From NCBI GenBank assembly GCA_030849805.1, contig JASANZ010002273.1, positions 124,001-188,000 of the forward strand: DNA of 64,000 nucleotides, written 5' to 3'. Both the position numbers and the translations under genes were made by a program. Within the stretch, counting starts at the first letter, position 1; each line of letters opens with the position of its first letter. The notes under the pieces are model-generated. The model did not search any database. It saw only the letters and a program-made list of their open reading frames with translations, and was not told the DNA's origin. Shown piece by piece: positions 28,702 to 38,764 of this stretch. The stretch is from Sergeia podlipaevii. Its lineage: Eukaryota > Euglenozoa > Kinetoplastea > Trypanosomatida > Trypanosomatidae.

Positions 28702-29676
28702 ATGCTTCGTCTCTCTAGCTTTACTACAGTGGCTGCGGCCCTCAGCGCGAGCTGCCCATATACTAGCATTACCAACCGCACACCTATCACCAGCGGCAGT
28801 AGCATACGCCGTTATCGTATTATACCTCATCTCTACAATGAAATTGAAGAGCTGCGCGAGACGCAGGAGCGGGGCCGCTGGACGATTTCGCACCGAAACT
28901 CCTTACAGCAGCCTCTCAAGAGGGCTGAGATTATGGCCGACAAGCTCAACCTGCGCGAGAAGCGTCGCTCCGGCGTACTACCAGAGAAGTCTATCGCACG
29001 GCGACTGAGCCAGAAGTACGCAGTAGATGGCGAGATCTACGACAGTCCGAACAAAACAAGGCACATCACGATTACTGTCGTAAACTTTGACGGACACCCG
29101 TTTCACTTTCGCGTGTATCCAATGCCGGATGTGACGCTGAATACCCTAATCGATGGTTCCGGAATGTGCCACGGTCACTCCCACCACTGGGGCAAATGCA
29201 ATAATCCGGACTGCGCAGACTGGAACCATGGCAATGGCTGCTTGGTGAATGTGGATATCGAGACGCTTGACCGTTTGCCACCCCCGAACCGCTGGGAGTA
29301 CACCTCTCTGACCGCGTGGCGTGCGATTGACCGCCCAGACATCACATTTAACACCCGCTTTAGCTGCCAGATCCCCATCACAGAGGAATTGGATGGCTCA
29401 CTGTTTGCCTTGAAGCAGCTGTGGACACGCTCACTGCGGGAGTCTATTTCTGACTGGGGCCTCGTGGACGATATCGCAGTCATTGCTAGTGCGCGTAGTA
29501 AGAAGATCGAACCCTGGGCTCCCATTATTGAGGAGCCTACCAAGGTTGATTTCCCCATCACGTTCGATATGCTGTGGACGACGGGGTACCAGGACATCAT
29601 GCAGCAAAAGTACTCAAACTTCCGTCGCAAGGATGGCTATCATACAAAACCGCAATTCTGGGCTGCATACGTCTAA
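28702..29676 (+). CDS. Putative mitochondrial protein with ferredoxin-fold-like domain
   Basis: This 324-residue protein is not recognised by name. The N terminus (about 1-40: Ser/Thr/Ala/Arg-rich, few acidic residues, MLRLSSF start) looks like a mitochondrial presequence. A charged helical stretch (45-105) leads to a beta-rich domain at about 118-235. There, a strand pair (HITITVVNFDGHPFHFRVYP), a TLNTLIDGSG helix, a Cys/His loop (Cys156, Cys166, Cys171, Cys180, four His at 157-162) and a later TRFSCQIPIT strand with Cys222 follow the order of [2Fe-2S] ferredoxins, whose last ligand lies in a TSRLGCQI-like strand. The loop is longer and the Cys spacing differs, so the site may bind zinc or nothing. 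The C-terminal 90 residues look kinetoplastid-specific. A part in a respiratory or mitoribosomal complex is possible. Confidence 0.65.
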   Translation: MLRLSSFTTVAAALSASCPYTSITNRTPITSGSSIRRYRIIPHLYNEIEELRETQERGRWTISHRNSLQQPLKRAEIMADKLNLREKRRSGVLPEKSIARRLSQKYAVDGEIYDSPNKTRHITITVVNFDGHPFHFRVYPMPDVTLNTLIDGSGMCHGHSHHWGKCNNPDCADWNHGNGCLVNVDIETLDRLPPPNRWEYTSLTAWRAIDRPDITFNTRFSCQIPITEELDGSLFALKQLWTRSLRESISDWGLVDDIAVIASARSKKIEPWAPIIEEPTKVDFPITFDMLWTTGYQDIMQQKYSNFRRKDGYHTKPQFWAAYV

Positions 29677-30788
29677 AAAAAAAAAAAGAAGAACTGAAAG
29701 GGGGACATTTTCAATGAAAGTATGCGTATGCATCTTGTAGTGTTATAGATATGCATTAGTACTCGCTTAATAAATCATTCATTTTTTCCAAGTGCCTGAC
29801 TACGGCATTCTCATACGTTTCAAAAAGTAAGATTAAACAAGTAGTGTAGCAACATCAGGAGTCAGAAGCGTGTAGATACCCCGAACCTTCTTCTTCGGCG
29901 AGTTGAAAGGGAGCACCGTAGTACTTGAGGCAATACAAAAGCAAATTATTTTACATTGGTCGTTCATTTATTCTGTAGTTAGTATATATATAAAAGAAGA
30001 AACAAAAAAAAGGGATCAATGAAATGACGAACAACTGTGTATCCATCCGTAATTGAAGAAGAAAAAAGAATTTGCTTGTAGTGCTGTGCATCGCGGTGAA
30101 TATATATTGTTAATTGTTATTATTTATTTTTTAGTATATTGTAGGTACCATTGTGCTGTGTGTAGGGAGGTATTAATATTTGTGTCTCTGCGGATTGTAA
30201 AGCATCCCGAGCGTCACCGATAATTTATTTTTTTCTGCCACTATGCCTTTCGACTGATAATTTATTGAGCAGAAGAGAGCGAAGATGAAAGATAACGAAG
30301 AACTGTGATTGCAACACTTGTGCGCGCGTTTTTTTTTTTTTTTTTTTTAAATCAGATCCACGTATATGTATTTTTAGAAGTGTATTTGTGGTAGCATTTG
30401 TAGGCAAGCATTTGCAGAAAAAAAAGAAAGAGAAAATAACCATTACAATAATAGCAAGGACATTGCTTTCTTTTTCGTTCTTTTCCCCCTGTACGCTGCA
30501 TGGGAGATTGTCTCGATTTCTTTAAAAAATAAAATAATAATTGCTCTATCAGTGAAACGACTCTATGGATTTGCTCTCTCATTTCTTTCAAATAAACACC
30601 TACGGACAGTTTACATACCCTTTTCTTTTCATCCCCCTTTTTTTTTTTTTCATTTTTTTTGTTTTTCTATTCATTTTAGTTAGTAAGCGCTCAGTCAAGT
30701 ATATAGCTCTTCTTCTTTTTTTTTTTCTTTTTGCAGACGGCAGTTATTCCATCGTTTACGAAAAAAAAAAAAGAAGAAAAAAAAAATC
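29677..30788. other. Intergenic, AT-rich with one GC island
   Basis: AT-rich DNA with poly-A and poly-T tracts. A GC-richer island at about 29850-29940 contrasts with its surroundings and contains short open frames on both strands. A strong splice acceptor ends the gap. No gene is assigned. Confidence 0.5.
30707..30736 (+). promoter_or_regulatory. Likely trans-splice acceptor
   Basis: A 28-base pure pyrimidine tract runs into GCAG (AG at 30735-30736), 52 bases upstream of the ATG at 30789. It is among the strongest acceptors in the window. Confidence 0.7.
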
Positions 30789-31001
30789 ATGGCCGCTTTT
30801 CCCTTCTGGACCACCGTCTTGAACTACACGTACGCTCGCGGTTACATCCGCATCCCGATTGTGCTTGCTGTCCCCATCTTGTTCAATAAGTACGTGCTCT
30901 ACGAATATGAGCCCGCCTTTCAGCGCTGGAACAGCGGTCACAACCAGATGGACATCTGGGACCGCCTCAAGGCCAAGGTCGCCGCTGACGCTGCCGAGTA
31001 A
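30789..31001 (+). CDS. QCR9: QCR9-like small subunit of cytochrome bc1 complex
   Basis: This 70-residue single-span protein resembles QCR9/UQCR10, the small subunit of respiratory complex III next to the Rieske protein in the inner mitochondrial membrane. A hydrophobic segment (about residues 20-38) is followed by a charged tail whose order (FNKYVLYEYEPAFQRWNSGH, then IWDRLKAKV) parallels the family's pattern of a helix, an aspartate/tyrosine stretch, an N-x-G turn, a Trp and a Lys-rich end. There is no cleavable presequence, which is normal for this subunit. Length is close to the usual 55-65 residues. The strong acceptor 52 bases upstream and the GC-rich codons, in contrast to both flanks, support a real gene despite its size. 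Confidence 0.75.
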   Translation: MAAFPFWTTVLNYTYARGYIRIPIVLAVPILFNKYVLYEYEPAFQRWNSGHNQMDIWDRLKAKVAADAAE

Positions 31002-31932
31002 TGGGCTTGAGCATATACATACATATATACATATGTAGTGCGAGACAAGAAATATTTAGTACATCTTTTCTTGATTTTTTTTTTTAAATTGTAGTAGCAC
31101 ATTTATTTATATTTGTAGAGGAGAAAAGTAAATAACAGGAGAAACATCTTTGCACGCACACACTGAAGCACTGTGGGTAGTTTTTTTTTTTTTTTTACCT
31201 GATGAATAAGAAGGAAAATAAAAAGTGAAAGACTGAATTGCATTCAGCGCATATCTTTTTTTTTTTTTGTAGTTACACATTGACTGTACAGGTTTGAGTG
31301 CGAGCAGAAATATTGGATTTATGGCAAGATGTATTCTCAATTGGGAAGAATGGAAAGAATGAGGGAGAGCAAAGAACGAAAAAAACATAAAAAAAACATA
31401 CATGCAACGAAGGTATCGGTGATCAGTAGGTCTGTATGATACGCGGGCAGTGTATGATACAAATCGTTGCATAGCTCAATAGTTACGATGGTAATGTAGG
31501 TCTTACTTAAAAAACAAAAAAAAAGCAAAGAATGTCCCGACCATCACATTTCTGTGTGAGGAGTGGGCCTGCATATGCGTGGTGGGACGGATTGCATTAG
31601 GCCACTGGGCCCTGCATTTTTCTCATGATCTTGCACGCTATTATTATTGATGTTGCTATCTTATGTGTTGTCTATATACTCATCCCCTTTTGTTATGTGT
31701 ATACTCTTGTACCCCCCTTTTTCACTCTAATACTCTTGTATTTTTTTTTTTTATCCCTGCAAGTTCAATTCATTTAGCTAAGTTTAACAGAGAGATTCCA
31801 CTGACAGTGTGTAGTTGACGCGTGCGCTGACTGACTATTAAATACACGCAGATTCACGTACGCACGTACACGCACACACACATATATATATTTGGTATTC
31901 CACACCCACACACCCTGGCACAACCTTTAAGC
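31002..31932. other. Intergenic with a small GC-rich ORF island
   Basis: T/A-rich DNA with poly-T tracts and (TA)n. A GC-richer island at about 31530-31640 contains a 22-codon ATG open frame (31532-31600). The acceptor for the next gene lies at 31741-31763. No assigned gene. Confidence 0.5.
31741..31763 (+). promoter_or_regulatory. Likely trans-splice acceptor
   Basis: A T12 plus ATCCCTGC pyrimidine tract ends in AAG (AG at 31762-31763), 170 bases before the ATG at 31933. Confidence 0.55.
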
Positions 31933-34056
31933 ATGTCCAGTGATTCCTTCGGCAGACACATTATCATTGATGGCCTTCCAGAGAACGTCACCCCTGACAA
32001 GACCGCCGCCTTCAAGAAGCATTTCTCTAAGCGTATCACAGATCTGCTCGGCCACGATCACTTCACCCTGCAGCTCGTTGTGGACCCCCAGTCTGGCATC
32101 GTCACCGGCGCCTTCCTCAGCTGCGCCACGGAGTCTGAGGCGGACAGCGCTCTTGCGAAGCTTAATCTTTACCGCTTCACCAAGGTGAACGTGCTCCACA
32201 CGTACCGCTGGTCCACTCTTGAGAATGCCAAACAGCCCACGGAAGAATACGTGCCACCTAAAATGCCTGACGAGTCTGAGGCGGGCGAGGAGGAGTTTGT
32301 CCACAACATGGCCGATGACGACGAGGCACGCCCGCAGTTCCTCATCAAGGGTGGCATGGCGCACGACTGCGAGTGGTACTGGTTTGACTGGGAAAAGAAT
32401 CAGCCGCTACTGTACCGTCGCCCAAAGGCGCTTAAGAACGACCCTCTCGGCCGTTGGTCCGAGCTGGACCGCCATGAGAAGGCTTTGCAGCCCGGCTTAG
32501 TGAGTAGCATGCTCTCCCAGGCGAAGCCACTGCCTACGTGGACCACCTTCGGCTCTATGATGATCTCCCAGCACGAGGATGGCCTTCGTGTGTGGGGCGG
32601 CCGCAGCATGAATCTGCTCTTCACCGTGACCGAGAACGTTGAGGCGTTTATGGTGTCCCCTTGCGAGATGTACCTTATCATCAAAACAGCCAACGACCTC
32701 AGCGTGTACAACATCCGCACCGCCAAGAAGATCCACACCGTGGGTAACCTTGACCTTAACAGCGATGACCTCTGGCCCATTGTCCGCTTCAGCGCCGATG
32801 ACTCTCTTATAGCCACCTGCAAGACTGGTTTCAACCCCCGCGATCCCACCGCCATCGGTGATGGCAAGCTCTCTATCTACCACTCTAACCGCAGGCGTGT
32901 CATTCAGGCTCGCGGCACTCCGCCGTCCTCGTACACCTTCCTCGTCCGCGGTCTTTACAAGGCTGAGTGGAACCCCATGGTAGGCACCCAGTTGGCCCAG
33001 GCCGTCGCGCTTGGTCCCAATCAGGGCTGGAAGATCATTATTGCCGACATCGTCATCGACGAGGAGGATCTTGCGACTGAGGAGCTTCTTATTCAGCGTA
33101 ACTTTCTGCAGGCGGAGAAGCTCGACATGTTGTGGCACCCTGCTGGTACCCACCTTTCCGTCAAGGTGACTCTTAAGAAGTCGACAGAGTACTTCTTGTT
33201 CCATGTGGGTGGCCGCCATGTGTCTGTGATCCAGCTCCTCATCAAGCCCGGCCACGTCGCCGGTCGGTTCTCTTGGCAGCCCGGCGGTGACTACTTCGCG
33301 ATGCTGCTCACGAAGGCCCAGGCGGCCAACGGTGGTACCACGCTCGGCGATACCTCTGTGCTGCAGATCCAGTCCATCAAGAACAACAAGCTGAAGCTGG
33401 TGCAGGAGATCCCTACCTCTACCACACACATCTTCTGGGCTTCTCGCGGTACTCGTCTTGTGGCCGTGAACTTTGATAAGTCCCTCATGCACTTTATCAG
33501 CATCAACGATAGCGGGTTCGTTCAGGACCAGAACAAGCTTACGAATGCTTGCGCCACCGACTGCCAGTGGGATCCCACGGGCCGCTTCTTTGCCTCTTGG
33601 GTGTCTACTCTGCGCAACACCACGATGGCTCCGCAGTACCGCATTTACGATTACAACGGACGTGAGCTCTTCCGCAAGGACATGAAGCCCTTCTCTCATT
33701 TTGCGTGGCGTCCTCTGCCTCTGTCACTGCTGAGCAACACTGACGTCAAGGAGGTAAAGGACTCCCTGAAGCATCTTATTGAGAACTACAATGCGGATAT
33801 CGAGTCCAAGCGCGAGGAGGAGCGTGCGCTCGTGGAGCGCAAGAAGAAGGAGCTGGAGGAGAAGTACATCAAGAAGATGAATGACCTAGCCCGCAAGATG
33901 CGCGACCAGAAGCTCATGGAGAAGCGCGAGGAGCTGCAGAAGTCCTCCAAGTGGGCTCGCTACTGGACCAGCCGCATCGGTCGCCTTGCCGAGGAGGAAC
34001 GCACCATCAACGAGGATGTTGAGGAGGTCCGTATTTTGTCTCGCCGCGAGATTTAA
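31933..34056 (+). CDS. EIF3B: Translation initiation factor eIF3 subunit b
   Basis: This 707-residue protein is the eIF3b (Prt1) scaffold of translation initiation factor 3, which sits on the 40S subunit and contacts eIF3i, eIF3g and eIF3a. An N-terminal RRM (about residues 7-95, with IIIDGLPENV as RNP2-like strand) is followed by an acidic linker. A nine-bladed WD40-type propeller spans about 190-590; it is recognisable by WSELDR, FGSMMISQHEDGLRVWGG, WNPMVGTQLA and WDPTGRFFASWVS. A charged helical tail (about 610-700) ends in the conserved SKWARYWTSRIGRL block before LSRREI. It is slightly shorter than the human (about 814) and yeast (763) proteins, mainly at the acidic N terminus. Codon choice is the most GC3-rich in the window, consistent with high expression. 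Confidence 0.97.
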   Translation: MSSDSFGRHIIIDGLPENVTPDKTAAFKKHFSKRITDLLGHDHFTLQLVVDPQSGIVTGAFLSCATESEADSALAKLNLYRFTKVNVLHTYRWSTLENAKQPTEEYVPPKMPDESEAGEEEFVHNMADDDEARPQFLIKGGMAHDCEWYWFDWEKNQPLLYRRPKALKNDPLGRWSELDRHEKALQPGLVSSMLSQAKPLPTWTTFGSMMISQHEDGLRVWGGRSMNLLFTVTENVEAFMVSPCEMYLIIKTANDLSVYNIRTAKKIHTVGNLDLNSDDLWPIVRFSADDSLIATCKTGFNPRDPTAIGDGKLSIYHSNRRRVIQARGTPPSSYTFLVRGLYKAEWNPMVGTQLAQAVALGPNQGWKIIIADIVIDEEDLATEELLIQRNFLQAEKLDMLWHPAGTHLSVKVTLKKSTEYFLFHVGGRHVSVIQLLIKPGHVAGRFSWQPGGDYFAMLLTKAQAANGGTTLGDTSVLQIQSIKNNKLKLVQEIPTSTTHIFWASRGTRLVAVNFDKSLMHFISINDSGFVQDQNKLTNACATDCQWDPTGRFFASWVSTLRNTTMAPQYRIYDYNGRELFRKDMKPFSHFAWRPLPLSLLSNTDVKEVKDSLKHLIENYNADIESKREEERALVERKKKELEEKYIKKMNDLARKMRDQKLMEKREELQKSSKWARYWTSRIGRLAEEERTINEDVEEVRILSRREI

Positions 34057-35412
34057 ATTATCAGTTGTGTACTGACGTAGGTGACAGAACTTGTTTGAGA
34101 GGAACCCATTGAGCACCAATTTGTCTTCTCCTCACTTTTTCATATGAGAAACGAGGAGGGGCAGTAACGGCGATGGATAAGGGACCTCCAGCTAGATTTA
34201 ACGCGTGATCCACGGCATAAACACAAACGATGGTGTGTAGGGAACAACATGGATGCAGACCTTTTTTTCCCTCTCTTCTCTCCAACACTTTCTTTGTGTA
34301 TGCGGCTGCTATGGAATAGGGCACATGATTCAAGGCAGGGAAGGAGGGAGATGCAGAGGGTAGCACAGAGTTTATTTTTTAAAAACAGAAATGTGAGAGG
34401 AAAAAAAAATACAAATCAAGAAACGAAAAGATGAAAGAGAGAAATGATAACGAAGGCAATCTGTGGCGCGTGTTTTGTTTCTCCATATTCATTGTTATAA
34501 TACGCAATGGGAGTGTATCCATAAGGGTAACGTGTTGTCATTAAAGCGTTGTTTGTGTGTGGGTGAGTGAGAGAGAATTTTTTCTTAAGTATTTTTGTGC
34601 TTTTGCGTATGGGAGAAGGAGCGTGAACGTAGGTTGTGTCGTATGCACAATGCTGAATTGAAGATCCATTTTTTTTTTCTCTTCTTTTGTAGGAAAATGA
34701 AGAAGTAGCTTCTTTCCTTTTATTAAAACAGAGCATTTGAGCTGCTGTTTTCTTTTGCAAGCCTGTGTGCGTGTGGGAGAAGAGGGGAGGAGGAAGAGAT
34801 CTCTAATTATGTACGCCGTTTGCGGGCTTCTTGTTGTTGTTTTGTCGTAGGCGATGGCGTTATAAAGAGAGAGGGAGAAAAAAAAAGAAGTGGAAGAGGG
34901 CACTTGAGAAGGAGAATTTTACACCGACAGTAACTACCGCGGCAACTATTATTATTATTATCTATTATTAATGTTAAATTTCAAACTAAAAAAAATATAT
35001 CTTTCCCTCCCACCTCGCACTCTCCTCCTCATTGATGGGGTGTTGTGCGTTCTGTTCCTTTGCCTTTTTATTGTTATGAAGGCGTGTTTCAGGTGTGGAT
35101 GTGATTCTTTTTTTTTTTTTTCTGTTGCAGGTGAAATGCATGGAAAAACATTTTTTAACCACATAGTGTTTCTACATTCATCACATTGTCCTCAGTGATA
35201 ACTCTTCATTCAATTCATTTTTTTTTAAAATCTTTGTAGTCAAATTTTAACTGGTATCACTTTACACACACAGAGAGAGAGAGAGCAAAATAGAATCAAG
35301 TAGCACACTATAATCATTACAGAGCTGCTACTGCACGCACTTGACACATCACACATATTTTCTCTCTTTTTAGCTCTTCATTCGCTTGTTTTTGCGTAGT
35401 AAAGCAGAATAA
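34057..35412. other. Intergenic, 1.36 kb
   Basis: A purine-rich first half (several AG-rich stretches, poly-A near 34400 and 34870) is followed by T-rich DNA with an (ATT)n run near 34950 and GA repeats near 35270. A strong acceptor ends it. No gene or RNA is recognised. Confidence 0.55.
35358..35373 (+). promoter_or_regulatory. Likely trans-splice acceptor
   Basis: TTTTCTCTCTTTTTAG with AG at 35372-35373, 40 bases upstream of the ATG at 35413. It is a textbook polypyrimidine tract joined directly to AG. Confidence 0.7.
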
Positions 35413-36348
35413 ATGCTTCTTCGACGCCACATTATCCGTAGCACTGCTAGCCTAAAGGTAGCTTTCGTGGCAGGCCATCAGATACGAGTGGGAAGTACAG
35501 ATGCGGGGAATGACGCAGGGGATAAAGCGAGTAGCAAGGAGGACTCTGCAGCAAGTGAGAAGGTACAGGATAGCAAGAACACAAGCTACGCCAATGAACC
35601 TATTGAGACTGCGCCTTTTCCTGCCTCAACAGCGCACTCGACTTCTTCTCATTCGTCATCTCATCACGATGCGGCCGCGACGGAGGAGACAGGGAATGCT
35701 CATGGAGAAGGCAAGGGCACTTGCGACAGAGATACTGCTGCTCTTGATGCAGCAGTCAAGGAAGGCGATAAGGCTGTCACAGAGGCTGCACCGGAACCGG
35801 TGCGGTGGATTCAGTCCGCTTATGAAGATCCCGAGGACTTGCCCATTGTGGATGAGAGAGGGCAGTACATAGTGACGCGTGTGAAGTGGCCAACTGGCGA
35901 GGTGGCCTACACGACACCACCACCAGTGGATGACAAACTGGCCCCTCGATTTGGCTACAACGTAGTGCAAGTGAAGAAACATGTGTCTTGGTGGAAGTAT
36001 AATCAAAAGTATCCCCGCCTCTCATTCGCCTATCTTAACATTCAGGTGATATTTCTGCTCGGCTTGGCGTGGCTCACCGGGTTTCTCACAACTGAGTATC
36101 GCAACGCGACGGAGGCAATGAAGAAGCCAGGTGCGATGGTTGGCGAGCATCGTGGCCGTGGACCTGTAACGGACAAGAAACAGAAGGTCTCGCTCTCTTC
36201 TCAGGACATGAGCGCAATGATAGACAAAGCGCAGAACAACTGGCTGGATGGATCAGCTGAGGCGAACTATATTGGCTCTAAAGACTATGTCATGCGCCAG
36301 ATTCCTAGACCAAAGGAGTTCTCTGCCGACGATTTTAGGAAGAGATAA
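35413..36348 (+). CDS. Single-span protein, probably mitochondrial
   Basis: This 311-residue protein is not recognised. The first 28 residues (MLLRRHIIRSTASLKVAF..., Arg/Lys/Ser-rich, no acidic residues) resemble a mitochondrial presequence. Residues 30-125 are a polar, disordered Asp/Ser/Ala/Glu region. The conserved-looking part begins at about 130 (RWIQSAYEDPEDLPIVDERG) and leads through an aromatic stretch (HVSWWKYNQKYPRLSFAYLN) to one hydrophobic span at about 204-226, after which the chain is charged. The topology fits an inner-membrane protein, such as an accessory subunit or assembly factor of a respiratory complex, but nothing in the sequence proves this. Confidence 0.75.
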   Translation: MLLRRHIIRSTASLKVAFVAGHQIRVGSTDAGNDAGDKASSKEDSAASEKVQDSKNTSYANEPIETAPFPASTAHSTSSHSSSHHDAAATEETGNAHGEGKGTCDRDTAALDAAVKEGDKAVTEAAPEPVRWIQSAYEDPEDLPIVDERGQYIVTRVKWPTGEVAYTTPPPVDDKLAPRFGYNVVQVKKHVSWWKYNQKYPRLSFAYLNIQVIFLLGLAWLTGFLTTEYRNATEAMKKPGAMVGEHRGRGPVTDKKQKVSLSSQDMSAMIDKAQNNWLDGSAEANYIGSKDYVMRQIPRPKEFSADDFRKR

Positions 36349-36648
36349 CTTTTTTTTTTTGTTATTTTTGCTTTCGTTGGAGGCTCGACGTCTCTCCCCA
36401 CCTCACTTTCTTTCTTCACTTGCAAGAGAATCAGGATGTGGATCGAGTCGTGCTTTGTTGCTGTTGCACGTTCTATATATATATAAAAAGAAGAAAAACT
36501 ATGATTCTATTCTAGCTTTATACATATATGAGGGACCTTCTCCCCCTTCTTACAGTTTGGAAGCTACGTGCGAGGATACGCATATGTAAGTTGCAGTGAC
36601 GCTGGTTGATCTGCTAGTTGGGAAAATGTTTAAAAAGAAGAGGGGAAA

Positions 36649-36687
36649 CATACACACACATACACACACACACATACACACACACAT
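36649..36687. repeat. Interrupted CA microsatellite
   Basis: CA units broken at intervals by TA. A GT-rich run about 60 bases downstream is approximately complementary, so the two could form a hairpin in the transcript. Confidence 0.7.
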
Positions 36688-37222
36688 GGATGTGTCTTCA
36701 AGAGAGAAATAGCTATTTCCATTTTATTTTATGGTGCTGCATGTATGTGTATGTGTGTGTGTGTGATATGTGATTTCTCTTTCTTTCAAGTGTAGCGGGG
36801 CTTGGGGCAGTAAATTTTCTCTTGATATCTTTACCTTTTATTTTATTTACTTTCTTTATTCATCACAAGTGAGTTGTTAAATAGAACAACAACAAAAAAA
36901 AGCACGCGCATATGCATTTAAGAACGCATTTTGATGACTTGGAGAGGTTTTGCCTTAAATAGAAAAGAAAGTGAATAGTTGTGGTTTATTATTATTATTT
37001 TCAGTTTGCAAGAACAACAAAATGGAGTGTCTTTTATATCTGAATGTACATTCTCTGCTTTGCTTCATTTTTCCTTTGATTACTCTTTTTATTTACCGTA
37101 GTTTGTTTTTTGCGCTTCATTATCATTTTTTATTCGTTTGTGGCATTTTTGTTTATTTTCATAGTTCATAGAAACTCTTTAAAATAAAATTGGGAAAGTA
37201 TTTTCGTTCTTTTATTGCGCCA

Positions 37223-37254
37223 TTTCCCTCTCATTTTCTTTTGCTATTATTTAG
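37223..37254 (+). promoter_or_regulatory. Likely trans-splice acceptor
   Basis: A pyrimidine tract (TTTCCCTCTCATTTTCTTTT) is followed by TTTAG (AG at 37253-37254), 40 bases upstream of the ATG at 37294. Confidence 0.6.
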
Positions 37255-37293
37255 TTAAATTTTTCATTTTTTTCACCCAAAACTTCTATCTGA

Positions 37294-38028
37294 ATGAATT
37301 TTCGCCGTGTGCATCCTTCAAAGATGACGGATGCATCGGCTGCAGAGTACCGTCGGAGCATTCTAGCTGAACCTCTTACACAAGAAGAGCACACGCTGCT
37401 TGACCTCCCGCTAGACACATGGCTCAGTGCGGATCGCAGTACATACTCACTCTTTCATCCCTCTATTACGAATGCTGTCTCGCCGCTCTCACTCACACCG
37501 GTTGATGCAAAACATTCACTTCTCAAGAAGATTGCCATCTTCCGTGGCCCCGTCACAAACCTCAGCGCTGATGCAATCGTGAATGCGGCAAACAAGACGG
37601 CTTTAGGTGGCGGAGGAGTCGACGGGGCCATTCACCATTGTGCTGGCCGCTTGCTACTGCGAGAGTGCGCGGGGTTCCCAACTGGATGCCCTACTGGCGA
37701 GGCAATCATCACAAAGGGATACAACTTACCTGCGCGGTTTGTCATTCATACTACAGGACCTATCGGTGAGCATCCAGACCTACTAAGAAGCTGCTATCGC
37801 AACGTGTTATCGCTTGCGAAGAGGCACAATGTTCGTACGCTAGGCTTGTGCGGGGTGAGTACTGGAGTATTTGGCTATCCCCTTGCTGCCGCAACAGCTA
37901 TTGCCGTTGAGGAAGTCGCTGCTTACCTCAAGAACAATGCCGAAGAAGTGGATATGATATGTTTTGCGTGTTTCAAGCCAGCAGAGGTGCGCGTGACTGA
38001 GGAGGCCATACGAAACAATCGATGGTAG
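37294..38028 (+). CDS. Macro-domain protein (MacroD-type ADP-ribosyl hydrolase)
   Basis: This 244-residue protein is of the MacroD class, which removes mono-ADP-ribose from acidic side chains and hydrolyses O-acetyl-ADP-ribose. A short N-terminal helical region (about 10-70) precedes the macro fold (about 75-235). The hallmark DAIVNAANKTALGGGGVDGA is at 93-112 and includes the Asn and Asp/Gly residues that hold the distal ribose. A second ADP-ribose loop, GVSTGVFGYP, is at 187-196. The length and the N-terminal extension match MacroD1/2-like enzymes of trypanosomatids. An internal Met at residue 11 (base 37324) is an alternative start. In the same window NMNAT makes NAD+, the source of ADP-ribose. 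No targeting signal is obvious. Confidence 0.93.
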   Translation: MNFRRVHPSKMTDASAAEYRRSILAEPLTQEEHTLLDLPLDTWLSADRSTYSLFHPSITNAVSPLSLTPVDAKHSLLKKIAIFRGPVTNLSADAIVNAANKTALGGGGVDGAIHHCAGRLLLRECAGFPTGCPTGEAIITKGYNLPARFVIHTTGPIGEHPDLLRSCYRNVLSLAKRHNVRTLGLCGVSTGVFGYPLAAATAIAVEEVAAYLKNNAEEVDMICFACFKPAEVRVTEEAIRNNRW

Positions 38029-38764
38029 TGGTGACATACATGCAGGGGTTGAAACAAGATCAATCTCTTTCTCTCTTTCTCTCTCTCTCTCTCCCTCTTT
38101 CTCTATAACAGACATGGTCGTCTGTTGTGCTCTGAGGAATATTTCACAATATCTTTCTTGTGCTACGTATATATATATGGCGCGGTAACGGTTTTAATCG
38201 TGGCGCTTTTTTTTTTTTTTTTTGCCTTTGCGCGTTTTGTGAGACACTTTTGAACGAGATGATCGGCTGAGTAAGTGGATCAACGAGGTGCCTTTGAAGA
38301 GACTTTTCGTACGGTATTGAGCTGTTGCTTTTTTTTTTTTGCGCTTTTGCAGTTGCCTTGGAGGAGAAGGACGCCTAGGTTGTCTGGTACAGTTATTTTC
38401 CATTTTTTTTAAAAAAAAGTTAAATGGGAAAAAAACAATAGCTGCTTTGAATATAGCATAGATTGCCTTTTTATGCTTTGCTCGCCACTTTCACTTTACT
38501 GCTGTTACCACTTTTGTGTTCATAACTGCTATCTTCTTTCATTATTATTATTGTTATTATTGCGCATTGATTTTGATTGAAAAGGGTGACTCCCTCTCTC
38601 TTGCTCTCTCTCTCTGTGCTTGCCCTTATTTTGGCGTGCATGTACGCGGCCTCTTTTTCATATATATATAAAGCCCTTCAATTGCCAAATCTTGGAAGTT
38701 GTTTGCTCACTGAACTTGTTACGATTTTATTCCTTTTTTTTTGTCTATCGGCTTTCCGCTCTTG
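38029..38764. other. Intergenic with CT repeats
   Basis: A CT-rich block (about 38064-38102), poly-T tracts, a second CT-rich block near 38592-38618 and (TA)n near 38660. The second CT block with the following AG (38672-38673) is the likely acceptor of the METTL25-like gene. No gene is seen. Confidence 0.55.

Larger units (their letters stand above)
36349..37293. other. Intergenic with CA and GT repeats
   Basis: It contains a (CA)n-rich block interrupted by T at about 36649-36687, a GT-rich block at about 36743-36766 that is its rough complement and could pair with it, and T-rich DNA with (ATT)n. An acceptor lies at the end. No gene is seen. Confidence 0.55.

Noticed and set aside
32497..33699. 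400-codon minus-strand open frame opposite eIF3b
   Set aside because: The eIF3b reading is unmistakable; the antisense frame reflects GC-rich third positions in the sense gene.
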